Virus record (IMG/VR): IMGVR_UViG_3300028840_001687
Span: 1-39,537 of that record
Length of the DNA stretch: 39,537 nt
DNA from: a virus
Direction: 5' to 3' (one strand)
The translations under genes and the position numbers were made by a program. Every line of letters begins with the position of its first letter. Position 1 is the first letter of the stretch. The notes beneath the pieces are model-generated. The model did no database searches and was not told where the DNA came from. It saw only the letters and a program-made list of their open reading frames with translations. Positions 1 through 9,570 of the stretch are shown one piece after another.

Positions 1-441
1 GGGAGTGAGATAGGCGCCTATAAAGGTTTTCGAGCGTATTCATCGACGGACACATCGGTAACGGCATCCACTCCACAGTATTTCACAACGTCACTTGTCA
101 CCTCGATGACTGAAGAATGGGATACTGAAGGGTGGTTCACTCCATCAACTGGAAGATTCCAGCCGGATGAGGCAGGGTACTATCAGTTGACGTTTACCGT
201 GCGAGCAACTGCGCTATCAGGGGATGGGTTACAGGCCACCCTGATCAAGAACACAACAACCATAGTGGGGCAAGCGAGTGCGCCGGATTATGGTCCCGGT
301 CAAGTCTATCTAACCGTAACGGCAGAGGTATATTTTAATGGTTCTACCGATTTCGTCACGGCATATTTCTCAAGCTACACTGATACCAGCTACACCCTTT
401 TGAATCGGTCAGCTTTTTCTGCTCACAAGATAGGGACTTAA
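1..441 (+). CDS. Tail fibre / receptor-binding protein, C-terminal C1q-like part (5' end outside window)
   Basis: The reading frame is open from base 1 and ends with TAA at 439-441, so about 146 codons are visible and the start lies upstream. The first ATG in frame (106) is inside the domain and is not a credible start. The residues follow the C1q/TNF-like jelly-roll pattern seen at the C-termini of phage fibres: an early FRAY segment, a WFTPSTGRFQPDEAGYYQ core (Gly-Tyr-Tyr strand), then alternating beta strands rich in Thr, Ser and Tyr, ending AHKIGT. Such domains trimerise and bind receptors. Position at the head of the late block agrees with a fibre. The C1q assignment is by pattern only. 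Confidence 0.72.
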   Translation, partial: GSEIGAYKGFRAYSSTDTSVTASTPQYFTTSLVTSMTEEWDTEGWFTPSTGRFQPDEAGYYQLTFTVRATALSGDGLQATLIKNTTTIVGQASAPDYGPGQVYLTVTAEVYFNGSTDFVTAYFSSYTDTSYTLLNRSAFSAHKIGT

Positions 442-442
442 T

Positions 443-721
443 ATGTTAGATGAACTTAAAAGACAGCTTATTAAAAAGCTTATATCAAAATACATATCAC
501 AGCTTGTATGGACTGATGTAACACAGGCTGTGGTAGCTACCTCTCCTGAGGATAAGAATAAAATAGTTGTTGCTTTACAAGGAGAAAACCCTCAAGAAGC
601 TGGACGTATTCTTGGGAATATGGTATACTTAGCTTTACAAGCTAAAGCAACAACTGAGGTAGAGTTGATGTTTGCTGACAACACCTTAGACCTCACCGAA
701 CTACAATATATATTTGAGTAA
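443..721 (+). CDS. Hypothetical 92-aa protein between tail fibre and internal virion protein
   Basis: The ATG follows the fibre stop by one base, so the two genes are probably co-translated. The product is mainly helical and charged, with a Lys-rich N-terminus (MLDELKRQLIKKLISKY), and ends acidic. No catalytic motif or membrane segment is visible and I do not recognise the family. Its place inside the late operon suggests a small virion or assembly protein. Confidence 0.7.
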   Translation: MLDELKRQLIKKLISKYISQLVWTDVTQAVVATSPEDKNKIVVALQGENPQEAGRILGNMVYLALQAKATTEVELMFADNTLDLTELQYIFE

Positions 722-726
722 TAGAT

Positions 727-2892
727 ATGCACATAGTAAATAAAGACAAAACTCCTGTTGAGGAGATGTCCTATACACAGATGATGGATGAGCGTGCTGC
801 AATTCAAGAGTCTATCGAGCGTAGCGAAAACAATCCAGATGTGAATTTTGGATCTGGAGCTACTCTGAGTGATGCTTGGACGGACCGGTTGAATGAACTC
901 GAAGATGCCATCAATTCAGCTACCACTCGTGGTGCAACTGGTGATGCTCAAGAGACTTTACGCAACACAATGGAAGACAGAGGTTTGACAGAATCTGGTG
1001 TAACTCTCTCAGGTAATGTTCCAGTTTATGACAGTAGTATTAGGGAAACTGTCATGGATCAACTTCAGACTCCTACTTTAGCTCCTGGTACAGAGCAGAC
1101 CTTCACCCCAATCACTCAGGGTGAGGGTGAAGCTATGACTGGTGAGGGTTCAATGATTGAGCCTATCCAGGGCATCACTGCTTCTGGTATGGGTGATTCA
1201 GCTGCTGCAGCAACTCCTGGAGATATCGCAACAGCACAGATAGATCCTAATCTTCTTGATCAAAGTCAGGTGCCTGTGCTTAATCCTGAAACTGGGCAAA
1301 TCTCTTATGTAGCCAAGTCAAGTGGTATTGGTGCTCAGGCTATTGAAGCTGCTCAAGGGACGCTAAGTGATGAGGCCCTTGCACAAGAGTCAGGCATTAC
1401 GGCCGGGGAGATTGAAGCTGCTCAGGGAGAAGCCAGCCCTAAGGACATGATGAAGGCTGCTGTTGGCACAGTTGATAGTGATGCCCTTGTCAAAGCTGCT
1501 AAGGGCTCTATTGATGATGTGGTCAGCCAGATAGGTAATATGTCCACAGATGTCCAGGCTGCTGTTGCTGAGCTTCCTCCTGAGGCACTTGTCAGCACAC
1601 AGCTGGATGCACTTCTGGAAGGATTGAATGAAGATGAGATTCCTGTGTGGGCTCGTCCTGCAGTGGATCAGGTGGATGCGATGCTTGCCTCAAGAGGCTT
1701 GTCAAAATCCACTATTGCCCGGGAGCAACTGTTCAATGCTATCATCCAGAGTGCAATGCCTCTTGCTCAGGATAATGCATTAGCTATTCGCGAGAGAGCC
1801 AACCTAAATCTGCAGCATCAGCAGCAGGCCTATATGCAGCAGTCAACCCTTGATGGTAGACTGGCTGAGGTTAGTGCCACCTTTGCTGCTAATATGGGAC
1901 TGGCCAATCTGAACAACGCGCAAGAAGCAGCAATCAAGAATGCTGATGCTAATCTCCAGATGGACCTCACCAATCTTAATAATCAGCAACAAGCTGCTTT
2001 GGTGAATAGCCAGTTTATGCAGAGCCTCACCCTTGAGAATCTGAATAATAGACAACAGGCTGTCATCCAGGAGAGCTTGAACACCCTTGCTGCGGATGAG
2101 GCTACTTTGCAGGCCCAGACACAAACACGGATTGCCAATGCTCGCTCCTTCTTAGAGATGGATATGACCAATCTAAGTAATCAGCAGCAGACCAATCTGC
2201 AGAATGCAGCTAATGCTCTCGTAGCAGATCAGGCTTCTCTTGATGCAATCATGAAGGCAGAGCAGATTAATGCTCAGTCGTTCTTGGAAATGGATTTGAC
2301 AAACTTGACAAATAAGCAGCAATCTGCTATTATCAATCAGAAGAGTCGGATGGATGCAATGCTTTCTAACCAGAGCATCATCAATGCTTCTCTTCAGTTT
2401 AATGCAGAGAGTCAGAACCAGATGGCACAGTTCATTCAGCAGCTGGCTACTACAGTTGAGATGGATAATGCAGCAAGGTCTGATGCAGTAAGGCAGTTTA
2501 ATGCAACACAGGACTTTGATGCACAGTCATTCAACTCTCAGCTACAGTATAACAGGGCACAGTTTAATGCCTCTCAGTCTGCAGCAATTGAACAGAGTAA
2601 TGTTGAATGGCGCCGGAATATGAATCAGATTAACACTTCTGGTATCAACACTGTACAGCAGGCTAACGCCACTAACATGTTCAATCTCTCTAATCAAGCT
2701 CTCACCTACCTGTGGCAGGAGCAGAGAGACAACCTCTACTGGGCGTGGATGAGCAGTGAGAACCAAGAGGAGAGGGTAACTAAGATGTCTATGGCTGCTC
2801 TATCTTCCGAAGCTGCTGAGGATAAGATTGATCAGGAATATTTCGAAACTCTTGGTGCATTTGGTGCAACCCTTATAGGTGGTATGCTTTGA
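727..2892 (+). CDS. Large structural protein with LNNxQQ repeats (721 aa)
   Basis: The protein is rich in Gln, Asn and Ala. Residues roughly 390-540 carry five copies of a repeat of the form LxNLNNxQQxAIxN, starting near residues 391, 412, 435, 479 and 523, that is at multiples of about 22 residues, as in an extended helical rod. The N-terminal third is low-complexity and acidic, and residues 520-650 are rich in FNA and QFN motifs. I recall proteins with this repeat as virion components of marine podoviruses, where they sit among internal or tail-associated proteins as here. There is no enzyme motif. Only a weak Shine-Dalgarno (GAG) precedes the ATG. Confidence 0.75.
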   Translation: MHIVNKDKTPVEEMSYTQMMDERAAIQESIERSENNPDVNFGSGATLSDAWTDRLNELEDAINSATTRGATGDAQETLRNTMEDRGLTESGVTLSGNVPVYDSSIRETVMDQLQTPTLAPGTEQTFTPITQGEGEAMTGEGSMIEPIQGITASGMGDSAAAATPGDIATAQIDPNLLDQSQVPVLNPETGQISYVAKSSGIGAQAIEAAQGTLSDEALAQESGITAGEIEAAQGEASPKDMMKAAVGTVDSDALVKAAKGSIDDVVSQIGNMSTDVQAAVAELPPEALVSTQLDALLEGLNEDEIPVWARPAVDQVDAMLASRGLSKSTIAREQLFNAIIQSAMPLAQDNALAIRERANLNLQHQQQAYMQQSTLDGRLAEVSATFAANMGLANLNNAQEAAIKNADANLQMDLTNLNNQQQAALVNSQFMQSLTLENLNNRQQAVIQESLNTLAADEATLQAQTQTRIANARSFLEMDMTNLSNQQQTNLQNAANALVADQASLDAIMKAEQINAQSFLEMDLTNLTNKQQSAIINQKSRMDAMLSNQSIINASLQFNAESQNQMAQFIQQLATTVEMDNAARSDAVRQFNATQDFDAQSFNSQLQYNRAQFNASQSAAIEQSNVEWRRNMNQINTSGINTVQQANATNMFNLSNQALTYLWQEQRDNLYWAWMSSENQEERVTKMSMAALSSEAAEDKIDQEYFETLGAFGATLIGGML

Positions 2893-3197
2893 GTTTTAAT
2901 GAAGATTTTGAGAAGTACAAAGAGAAGAGTGGGGACATCTCTGATGGTCTCGCACTGGTCCCAATCTTCCGAACCAATGAACATGGTTTCATTACGATGT
3001 CAGTCGAAAAGGATATTCTCTTTGTACACCAATGTTATGGAGACGGTCAATACTGGGATGACTTTGCTGTTCAATATGCCAAGGATAAAGGGTTGACAAA
3101 GATTCGGTTTTTCACATTTAGAAGCGCCAGGGCCTGGGAACGTAAGTTCGGGTATAAACAGATTGGCGTAATTATGCAAAAAGATTTGGAGGTTTAA
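2889..3197 (+). CDS. GNAT-like small protein, TTG start (102 aa)
   Basis: The start is TTG, overlapping the upstream TGA stop as TTGA and preceded by AGGTGG, so it is translationally coupled. The ATG at 2899 is in another frame. Residues about 40-100 (LFVHQCYG..., then RFFTFRSARAWERKFGY and a final beta strand) resemble the second half of a GNAT acetyltransferase fold, in which a late helix and strand place the acceptor. A clear acetyl-CoA P-loop (Q/RxxGxG/A) is not visible, so catalysis is uncertain. Similar short GNAT-like proteins sit in virion operons of other podoviruses. Confidence 0.65.
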   Translation: MSFNEDFEKYKEKSGDISDGLALVPIFRTNEHGFITMSVEKDILFVHQCYGDGQYWDDFAVQYAKDKGLTKIRFFTFRSARAWERKFGYKQIGVIMQKDLEV

Positions 3198-3198
3198 T

Positions 3199-4302
3199 AT
3201 GGCCGTTGCAATTCCCATTCTTGCTGGGTTGGGCGGAGCAGCCGGTGGTGCTGCATTAGGTGCTGGGCTTGCTGCTAGTGTAGGTCTCACAGGAATGTGG
3301 GCAGGAGTGGCAATGGGTGCTGCTGCTGGTCTTGGTGGGGCTATCACTTCAGCTGCGGCTAGTGGAAATCTTGATGAGCTGTTCGATGATCCCACAGCCC
3401 TTTTCACTTCGGCTGCCCTTGGTGGCCTCACCGGTGGTGCTACACATGCTTTCTCAGGTGCAACCCAAGCTGTTGGTCCTGAGGTGGCTTTGGAGGGTGC
3501 TCCGGAGATTGCAGAAGGTATCTCTAGTCAAGCTGCACAACAGGCGGGAGGTTATTCTGTTATCGAGTCAGGGGCCATGGAAGTTGCCAATGGTAACACT
3601 ATGTTCAATGAGTCTCTCGGTGACTTGGTCGGAACCACTGTCAAGGCAGGAAAGGATAACTTCACTAATCCTGACTACTTGCAGGCTATTCAAGAGGCCC
3701 CAACCTCTGTAGCTAAGAATGAGATGGCTGAGGCTGTGATGAAAGTACAGGACTTCCAAGACTTGTTTAAAGCTTCTGACCTGATGGTTGATGTTCCTGA
3801 CACTTCTGTTGTAGATCCTTTCAGTGTGAATGAAGCCTTCGGTCTCCCGGGTAAGTCTGCTCTTGATGAGAGCACATATAGGCTGAGTGCAAAGCCCACC
3901 TATGACCTGGCGCCTTCAACTGATAAGTATGGTGTTGGTAGTAATATTGATGCTACGGCCGGCTTTGAAGACTTCCAGGCTGATATGGAAGCAGAGCCTG
4001 GGTACGGGGATAAGGCCAAGGATGCATTGAAAGAGGCTTTGAAAGGTATGGGTGGTATGCCTGAGTTTGGGGGTAGCTACAATCTTCCACAATCTCCTGT
4101 CCTTCCTATCAACCAGATCACTGGTAGTCAAGGTATGGGTGCTGGTAGTGCTGGCCTGATTGGTGATGATGAATTACATAATAATCCTGTTGTGCGTCCT
4201 ATGAGAGATGCTCTCTTGAGACAGCAGAGCAGGGCAGAAAGAGTTGCAAACAACGCATGGGGGCTACTCTCCTCAACTAGACAGCAGGGACTTATGACAT
4301 GA
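3199..4302 (+). CDS. Gly/Ala-rich internal virion protein (367 aa)
   Basis: A strong ribosome site (GGAGG, seven bases upstream) precedes the ATG. The first 60 residues are almost entirely Gly, Ala, Val and Leu (for example GLGGAAGGAALGAGLAAS) and could form two membrane-inserting helices. A second Gly/Ala stretch follows near residues 75-95. The rest is hydrophilic and unrecognised. Phage ejection (pilot) proteins often have such a hydrophobic Gly/Ala region that helps make a channel through the cell envelope. That role is inferred from composition and from the neighbouring large virion genes. Confidence 0.68.
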   Translation: MAVAIPILAGLGGAAGGAALGAGLAASVGLTGMWAGVAMGAAAGLGGAITSAAASGNLDELFDDPTALFTSAALGGLTGGATHAFSGATQAVGPEVALEGAPEIAEGISSQAAQQAGGYSVIESGAMEVANGNTMFNESLGDLVGTTVKAGKDNFTNPDYLQAIQEAPTSVAKNEMAEAVMKVQDFQDLFKASDLMVDVPDTSVVDPFSVNEAFGLPGKSALDESTYRLSAKPTYDLAPSTDKYGVGSNIDATAGFEDFQADMEAEPGYGDKAKDALKEALKGMGGMPEFGGSYNLPQSPVLPINQITGSQGMGAGSAGLIGDDELHNNPVVRPMRDALLRQQSRAERVANNAWGLLSSTRQQGLMT

Positions 4303-4796
4303 AGATGAATCCTTTTATTACAGATCACCCAATTCCTGGTGAGAGCCTTACTAATTCCCCTGATAGGAAGCTTCCTTATGAAACTCCTCCGGAGGTTCTT
4401 ACGGTTCAAGAAGGGATGGAGAAGATGTGGCAAAGTTTCACTAAGAAAGAAACCATCCCTCAGCTGTTGCGTATGCTAAGACGAGATATCCCTGTATCTG
4501 ATATTGCTAATGTCACAGTGATGGCAGGTATTTCCGAAGGCAAGTGGACCCAGGACCTGGCTGTCCAACTCCTCCAGCCAACTATGTTGATGATTATGGA
4601 CATTGCACACAGAGCCAATGTGGAATATGTGTTCAGTAAGGAGCTCCCGAGTCTTAAGGCTGAGATGGATAATGAAAAGAAAACCTACCTTGAGAATAAG
4701 CTGAAAGAGAATGCTCCCCCTGCAGATGAAGGCCTAATGGCAGAGATGGAGGGAGAAGAGGAAGTTGGTTTGATGGGTGAGGAGGAGATGCTGTAA
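4299..4796 (+). CDS. Conserved podovirus virion-operon protein (165 aa)
   Basis: The ATG overlaps the previous stop (ATGA). The N-terminus (NPFITDHPIPGESLTNSP) and the central helices containing GISEGKWTQDLAVQL match my recollection of a conserved protein encoded beside ejection proteins in marine podoviruses. The C-terminal 45 residues are strongly acidic (repeated EEE, MEGEEEVGLMGEEEML). No enzymatic motif is seen. The tail could act as an assembly or chaperone segment for the neighbouring Gly/Ala-rich protein, but that is inference. Confidence 0.68.
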   Translation: MKMNPFITDHPIPGESLTNSPDRKLPYETPPEVLTVQEGMEKMWQSFTKKETIPQLLRMLRRDIPVSDIANVTVMAGISEGKWTQDLAVQLLQPTMLMIMDIAHRANVEYVFSKELPSLKAEMDNEKKTYLENKLKENAPPADEGLMAEMEGEEEVGLMGEEEML

Positions 4797-6112
4797 TGAG
4801 TAATTTTCTAGCCTTTCTCAGTGGTGCTGCAAAGAAAGCAACTGCTGATATTGATGCACACAATAAGCTGAATGAGCAGATCAAGTTGGCTGCATATGAG
4901 CAGGCTCTTGAGGCACATGAGGAAGAGAAGAGTAAGTTTGGTGAGATCCAGAGAGTAATGGAGTCTCAGCAGAACATCTCCCCCATTATGGCAAAGCTCA
5001 GTGGTCTCGAGTGGAAGGATATGTCTGTTGATGAGAAGAATGCCTACCTTGAAAAGTTCGACACTGAAGAGGGCCGTCAGGCTGTGCTTGATGCATACAA
5101 CCCGGGTGATGCTCCCAACCTAGATAACTACGGTGATAAGTTGAAGAAGCATCCTTTGATTGAATATGTCAAGGACAAAACTGGACTCACCCCCAACACT
5201 TCCTATGCTCGTCAGAAAGAGTATGAGGGATTTGTTGCTAAGAACATTGACCTTGGGTATGAGTCTGTTAAGCCTATTGAAGAGGATGAGGAGGGCATGG
5301 ACCTCCAGGTTAATAGCCCAACAATGTACGTTCTTGCTAAGATGGAAAGAGGTGAGGAGATTGATCCGAGAGCTTGGGAGCTGGTAAATAATAAGCTTGC
5401 AGGTAAGGAAGGCAAAACCACCTATGTTAATCTGCACAATAAAACTACAGATCAAACTGTAATGGTTGAGGCTGGTAGTCCAAGGGCTGAACAGCTTATG
5501 GGTCAAGGTTGGATAGCTGCTGGTAAGATGAATCTTAACCGTGGTTATGATGTAGAATATAAAGAGCTGGCAGGACCTGCACTTACGCGCATGAATAACT
5601 TCCTGGAGTCCACCGCTAGCCTTGAACCCACTGAAGAGAATAAGGATCTCATCCGGATTGCCGGCGCCTTGGAAGATCTGAAGAAAGAGGAAGAGGAGGC
5701 TAAAGAGCCTCGTGGTTACTCTCAGGTAATGAACACTATCATCGAGAAGTATTCTACAAAATACTCCACCGTCACTGATCAGAATGAGAGATGGAATAGA
5801 GCCCTGATGGATACGCTCCAGGGTGTCACCCCGGGTAAAGAGACTAAAGGGTTGATGGGAGTTATTGATAAGGTGTTCGGTAGTGAGGGTGCTTCCTTTA
5901 AAACTGATAGTAGGAACACATACGTTCCTCCTCCTAAGGATTCTACAGCTGCTCTGAATGAAATACTGGAGGGTGATGTCAAGAGGAGATTAAGACTCGG
6001 GACAGCACAGAAACGTGAACCAGCTAGTAATAAGAACAAGGAGCCTGGTGAGCGGTTGTTCATTATCGTAGATCCAAAAACCAAAGAAGTGTTACAGCAG
6101 GGTAAATATTAA
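4796..6112 (+). CDS. Internal/structural virion protein (438 aa)
   Basis: TAATG overlap with the preceding gene. The N-terminal 90 residues form a long predicted helix (AAKKATADIDAHNKLNEQIK onwards), the middle is mixed, and residues about 290-330 are highly charged with a run of Glu and Lys. No transmembrane segment or enzyme motif is visible. By position and size it resembles the second of the three internal core proteins of T7-like phages (gp14/15/16 region), although no sequence match can be claimed by eye. Confidence 0.68.
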   Translation: MSNFLAFLSGAAKKATADIDAHNKLNEQIKLAAYEQALEAHEEEKSKFGEIQRVMESQQNISPIMAKLSGLEWKDMSVDEKNAYLEKFDTEEGRQAVLDAYNPGDAPNLDNYGDKLKKHPLIEYVKDKTGLTPNTSYARQKEYEGFVAKNIDLGYESVKPIEEDEEGMDLQVNSPTMYVLAKMERGEEIDPRAWELVNNKLAGKEGKTTYVNLHNKTTDQTVMVEAGSPRAEQLMGQGWIAAGKMNLNRGYDVEYKELAGPALTRMNNFLESTASLEPTEENKDLIRIAGALEDLKKEEEEAKEPRGYSQVMNTIIEKYSTKYSTVTDQNERWNRALMDTLQGVTPGKETKGLMGVIDKVFGSEGASFKTDSRNTYVPPPKDSTAALNEILEGDVKRRLRLGTAQKREPASNKNKEPGERLFIIVDPKTKEVLQQGKY

Positions 6113-9093
6113 TGGCTAATGAATTTGCAAACTGGGAAGAGTGGGATGTAGTCGATGTCACTGATACACAGGAGACGAACGAGGGTGACGCTCCTGTGGA
6201 TGAATTCGCAAACTGGGAAGAGTGGTCCACTACAACTGTCTATGATGAGGAATACCCTGTCATGGAGTCTGACCAGACGAGTGTAGAGGAGAACCTTCCC
6301 ACGACTTTACAGGTTGATCCTCTGGCAATCCTTGAGCCTCTTGGTATCGATGTAATGGACCCAATCGACACTGGTGTTTCTTTTAAAGAGGCAGCTGAAG
6401 ATGTAAAGAGTTGGCACCCTATGGCCCGTATGGCAGACTATGTACTTGATAAGATGGGGGTAGAGGTTGAAGCCCCTGAAAGTAAGGAGATAGGTGCTAT
6501 GCTCACTGGCTGGGGTGCAGGGATGATGGATGTTTCCCGGGGTGTAAAGCAGCTGCTGGATATTGATGTTGAGGAAGAGAAGAGAAACGAAGAGATTCTA
6601 AAAAACCTCACTCAAGATGCAGAGTACGGGATGTATGCTACCCTGGGTGAAATGGGTGGGATGATTACAGATCCTATGGGGTTTCTACTTCCTATGACCA
6701 AAGCCCAAACTACCGGTAGAGCTCTTGTGTATGGTGCTACCACCGGTGGTGTCTTTGGCTTTGCTGGGTATGTTGATACAGAGTCTGGGGAAGATAGACT
6801 TGTCAATGCAGCCACCGGCACTTTCCTTGGTGGTGCATTTACCTATGGTTTGAATAAATTTGGTAAGGTTCTTTCTAATAGAGAGCAGAGCAAGGCTATA
6901 AAGCAGGTGAGAACCCTGGAAGCTGAGTGGGCTCGGGTGATGAGAGAAACTGGTGATGAGCTTCTAACCACCACCATTCTTAAGCAATCCTATCCTGAGC
7001 TTGTTGAGGAAGGATTAAGCGCAGGCCAGAAGATTGGTGTTGAGCCTACGTTTGCTATTGATAAGGAGGAGGCAGGAAAGCTCCTTACATATTATGGGGG
7101 TGATCTGAAGAATCCTCCGTCAGGTTTGATAGATAAGGTGGCAGGGGTAGTTAGCACTCGTATTAAGAATATTAGCCCTGTTGTCGCAAACAACCTGAAC
7201 AGGCTTGAGTATAATCTCCATCGTAGGCCTGAAGAGCTGAGGCCTATTGTTGAAGGTTTTGCAGAGATGTACAAGGGGTTGAATAAGGATGCACAGCATG
7301 TTGTGAATAAGGCTCTCATCAATGGTGACTTTGATGTTGCATCAGATGAGATTAGGAGATTCGCCGGGGATGCTGGTGTTGAGGTATTTGAGGAAGCTAC
7401 TGGAATCTTCAATAAGCTTGGAGGAGAACTCAAAGAGCTGGGAGTGATTGAGGACACCATTGAGAACTACTGGCACCGTCATGTCACCAATGTAGAGGGA
7501 CTCCTGGAGGATCTTGGCACACCTAAGGACACTACTAAAACCATTGCTATGGAGATAGCTGCTAAGAATAAAGAGGTGAGGAAGGCTCGTGGCTACGAGA
7601 TGACACCTCATGAAGAGGCTGTGTTTGTCCAGGGTAAGCTACGAAATAATAAGCAGCTGGAAAAGGTGGGGTATGCTTCTGAGCGTGGACTGGAGAAGGT
7701 AGAAGAGAAACTCCTGAAGCACTACTCTGATCCTGTGGTGAGCTTACAGTCCTACATCTACAATGCAGTCAATGATATTGAGATTGCTAAATTCCTGGGT
7801 CCTGATAACCTTAGAATGAGGGGTAAGAAAGCTGATGGTAAGGGTAGTGATGAATTCCTATTCGACCCTAAAGGCTCTATTGAAGCATGGGCAGAGAACT
7901 TTGAGGAGATCAAAGATCTTGATAGGATGCAGCTGTATGAACTGAAGGAGCTGCTAAGGGCACGCTTTGGTGCAGGCCAGCAGCCTATGAATGAGGTATT
8001 GAAGGGTATGAAGACTTTCATGTACAGTGCTCTTCTTGGCAATCCTATCGCTGCTATGACACAGCTTGGTGATGTTGGTGCTGCAGCATATCGTAATGGG
8101 GTTATGGACACATCTAAGGCTCTTGTCCGTACTGTCCTAGGCGCCACTGATATCAAGACAAAGGATTTAGGTTTGGGTGATAGATTGGTGCAGGAGTTTA
8201 GTGAAGCTAATAAAGGAAGTAAGAAGCTCGAGTGGTTCCTGAAGGCAAGTGGTTTTGATGCTGTTGATCGGATGGGTAAGTCTGTTCTCATTAATGGTAG
8301 TCTGGACAAGTATGCCAGAGGCGTCACTGATACATCCAGTAAGGAGTTTAAGAGACTTTCGAATAAGTACAGAGAGGCATGGGGCGCCGAGTTCCATGAC
8401 CTGGTGAGTGATCTCCGCACATATCAGGCAGACCGTAAGCCTGAGAACATCACTGACAACATTCGATTTCTGGTGTGGAGTGAGCTGTCTGAGATGCAGC
8501 CAATCTCCCTGAGCGAGATGCCTCAGAAGTATTTGGAGATGCCGAATGGTAAGGTTGTGTACATGCTGAAGAGTTTCATGCTTAAGCAGTTTGACATCCT
8601 AAGAAGAGATGGTATCCAGAAGATCAAGCAAGGTGATATTGCTGAGGGCATTGCTAACATCACAAAGTACAGCATGCTGATGGGTGGTGGTGCTATGGGT
8701 GCTGATAAGTTGAAGGACCTGGCACTTGGAAAAGAAAATGCAGATGATCCAGATAATGGTATTGAATCCTTGCCTGGAGAGTTTGTTTCCAATATCTTCA
8801 AAACCTTTGGTATCTCTGAGTTTATGATTAAGAACATCAAAGAAGGGAACATTGATGATGCAGTGGCACAGGTAGTGCTTCCTCCATTAAACATTCTCGG
8901 AGACATCTTTATCAAGAGCTGGAGCAAGTCTATTAAGCAGGATGAGAAGGGTGATATTGAATTTGACCCAGAGGGACTGAAGCCTGAGAAGATCACAAGA
9001 TACATCCCGATAGCCGGCCGTATAGCCACTGAGAGGTTTTTGGATGGCAAGGATGAGAAGAAGTATTCACCCCTGGATCAGTTTGGAGATTAA
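6112..9093 (+). CDS. Largest internal virion / ejection protein with duplicated EFANWEEW motif (993 aa)
   Basis: TAATG overlap with the upstream gene. The N-terminus carries the octapeptide EFANWEEW twice (residues 4-11 and 31-38), encoded by almost identical DNA at about 6121 and 6202. Residues about 170-250 include Gly-rich, possibly membrane-active segments (TGGVFGFAGY, TGTFLGGAFTYG), and a similar one (SMLMGGGAMGAD) lies near residue 855. The bulk is helical and charged, as in T7 gp16-type ejection proteins. I see no lysozyme or transglycosylase active site, so the wall-degrading activity of gp16-like proteins is not supported. Being the largest and one of the last ejection-type genes in the block supports the call. 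Confidence 0.7.
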   Translation: MANEFANWEEWDVVDVTDTQETNEGDAPVDEFANWEEWSTTTVYDEEYPVMESDQTSVEENLPTTLQVDPLAILEPLGIDVMDPIDTGVSFKEAAEDVKSWHPMARMADYVLDKMGVEVEAPESKEIGAMLTGWGAGMMDVSRGVKQLLDIDVEEEKRNEEILKNLTQDAEYGMYATLGEMGGMITDPMGFLLPMTKAQTTGRALVYGATTGGVFGFAGYVDTESGEDRLVNAATGTFLGGAFTYGLNKFGKVLSNREQSKAIKQVRTLEAEWARVMRETGDELLTTTILKQSYPELVEEGLSAGQKIGVEPTFAIDKEEAGKLLTYYGGDLKNPPSGLIDKVAGVVSTRIKNISPVVANNLNRLEYNLHRRPEELRPIVEGFAEMYKGLNKDAQHVVNKALINGDFDVASDEIRRFAGDAGVEVFEEATGIFNKLGGELKELGVIEDTIENYWHRHVTNVEGLLEDLGTPKDTTKTIAMEIAAKNKEVRKARGYEMTPHEEAVFVQGKLRNNKQLEKVGYASERGLEKVEEKLLKHYSDPVVSLQSYIYNAVNDIEIAKFLGPDNLRMRGKKADGKGSDEFLFDPKGSIEAWAENFEEIKDLDRMQLYELKELLRARFGAGQQPMNEVLKGMKTFMYSALLGNPIAAMTQLGDVGAAAYRNGVMDTSKALVRTVLGATDIKTKDLGLGDRLVQEFSEANKGSKKLEWFLKASGFDAVDRMGKSVLINGSLDKYARGVTDTSSKEFKRLSNKYREAWGAEFHDLVSDLRTYQADRKPENITDNIRFLVWSELSEMQPISLSEMPQKYLEMPNGKVVYMLKSFMLKQFDILRRDGIQKIKQGDIAEGIANITKYSMLMGGGAMGADKLKDLALGKENADDPDNGIESLPGEFVSNIFKTFGISEFMIKNIKEGNIDDAVAQVVLPPLNILGDIFIKSWSKSIKQDEKGDIEFDPEGLKPEKITRYIPIAGRIATERFLDGKDEKKYSPLDQFGD

Positions 9094-9095
9094 AG

Positions 9096-9536
9096 ATGAA
9101 AGAGAATGAATATCATATCATCCCGGTGAAGGATGGAGAGACGGATGAGGAGGCTATTGCCAGATGGAAGGAAGGGAATAGGGAGAGCATCAAGAAGGCT
9201 GACAGTCTCCGTACCCTCAAGAAGGAGGGATGGAAAGTGTATGGGAATGGTTTGGTGTGGCCAGGTGAAGACCAGGAAGGTATTAAGGAGGTGGTATACC
9301 ATGATGATGTGCTCTTTCACCCAGACGCCCTACAACGCTACTACAACGCCAATAAGGCAGATGTTGACATGATGGTATCTCTTGAGGAAAAAGTCGCCTC
9401 TGCTGCCGTCTCAGAGCCTGTAGAGGAGGAACCTGAGAGAGTTGGTGGCCGTATTTATAGGGATGATGAAACTGGGGACATTTATATTGCTGATGAGAAT
9501 GGAGAGCTGCAGAAGCTTGACAGACCTAAGCAATGA
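9096..9536 (+). CDS. Hypothetical acidic protein of the virion operon (146 aa)
   Basis: It starts two bases after the preceding stop. The sequence is hydrophilic and acidic, with a compact N-terminal half (EYHIIPVKDGETDEEAIARW) and a C-terminal segment rich in Glu followed by a beta-like DDETGDIYIADENGELQ repeat of short strands. Family not recognised. Confidence 0.65.
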   Translation: MKENEYHIIPVKDGETDEEAIARWKEGNRESIKKADSLRTLKKEGWKVYGNGLVWPGEDQEGIKEVVYHDDVLFHPDALQRYYNANKADVDMMVSLEEKVASAAVSEPVEEEPERVGGRIYRDDETGDIYIADENGELQKLDRPKQ

Positions 9537-9570
9537 TGATATACTCTAATCTTCACACGAGGAACAAATA

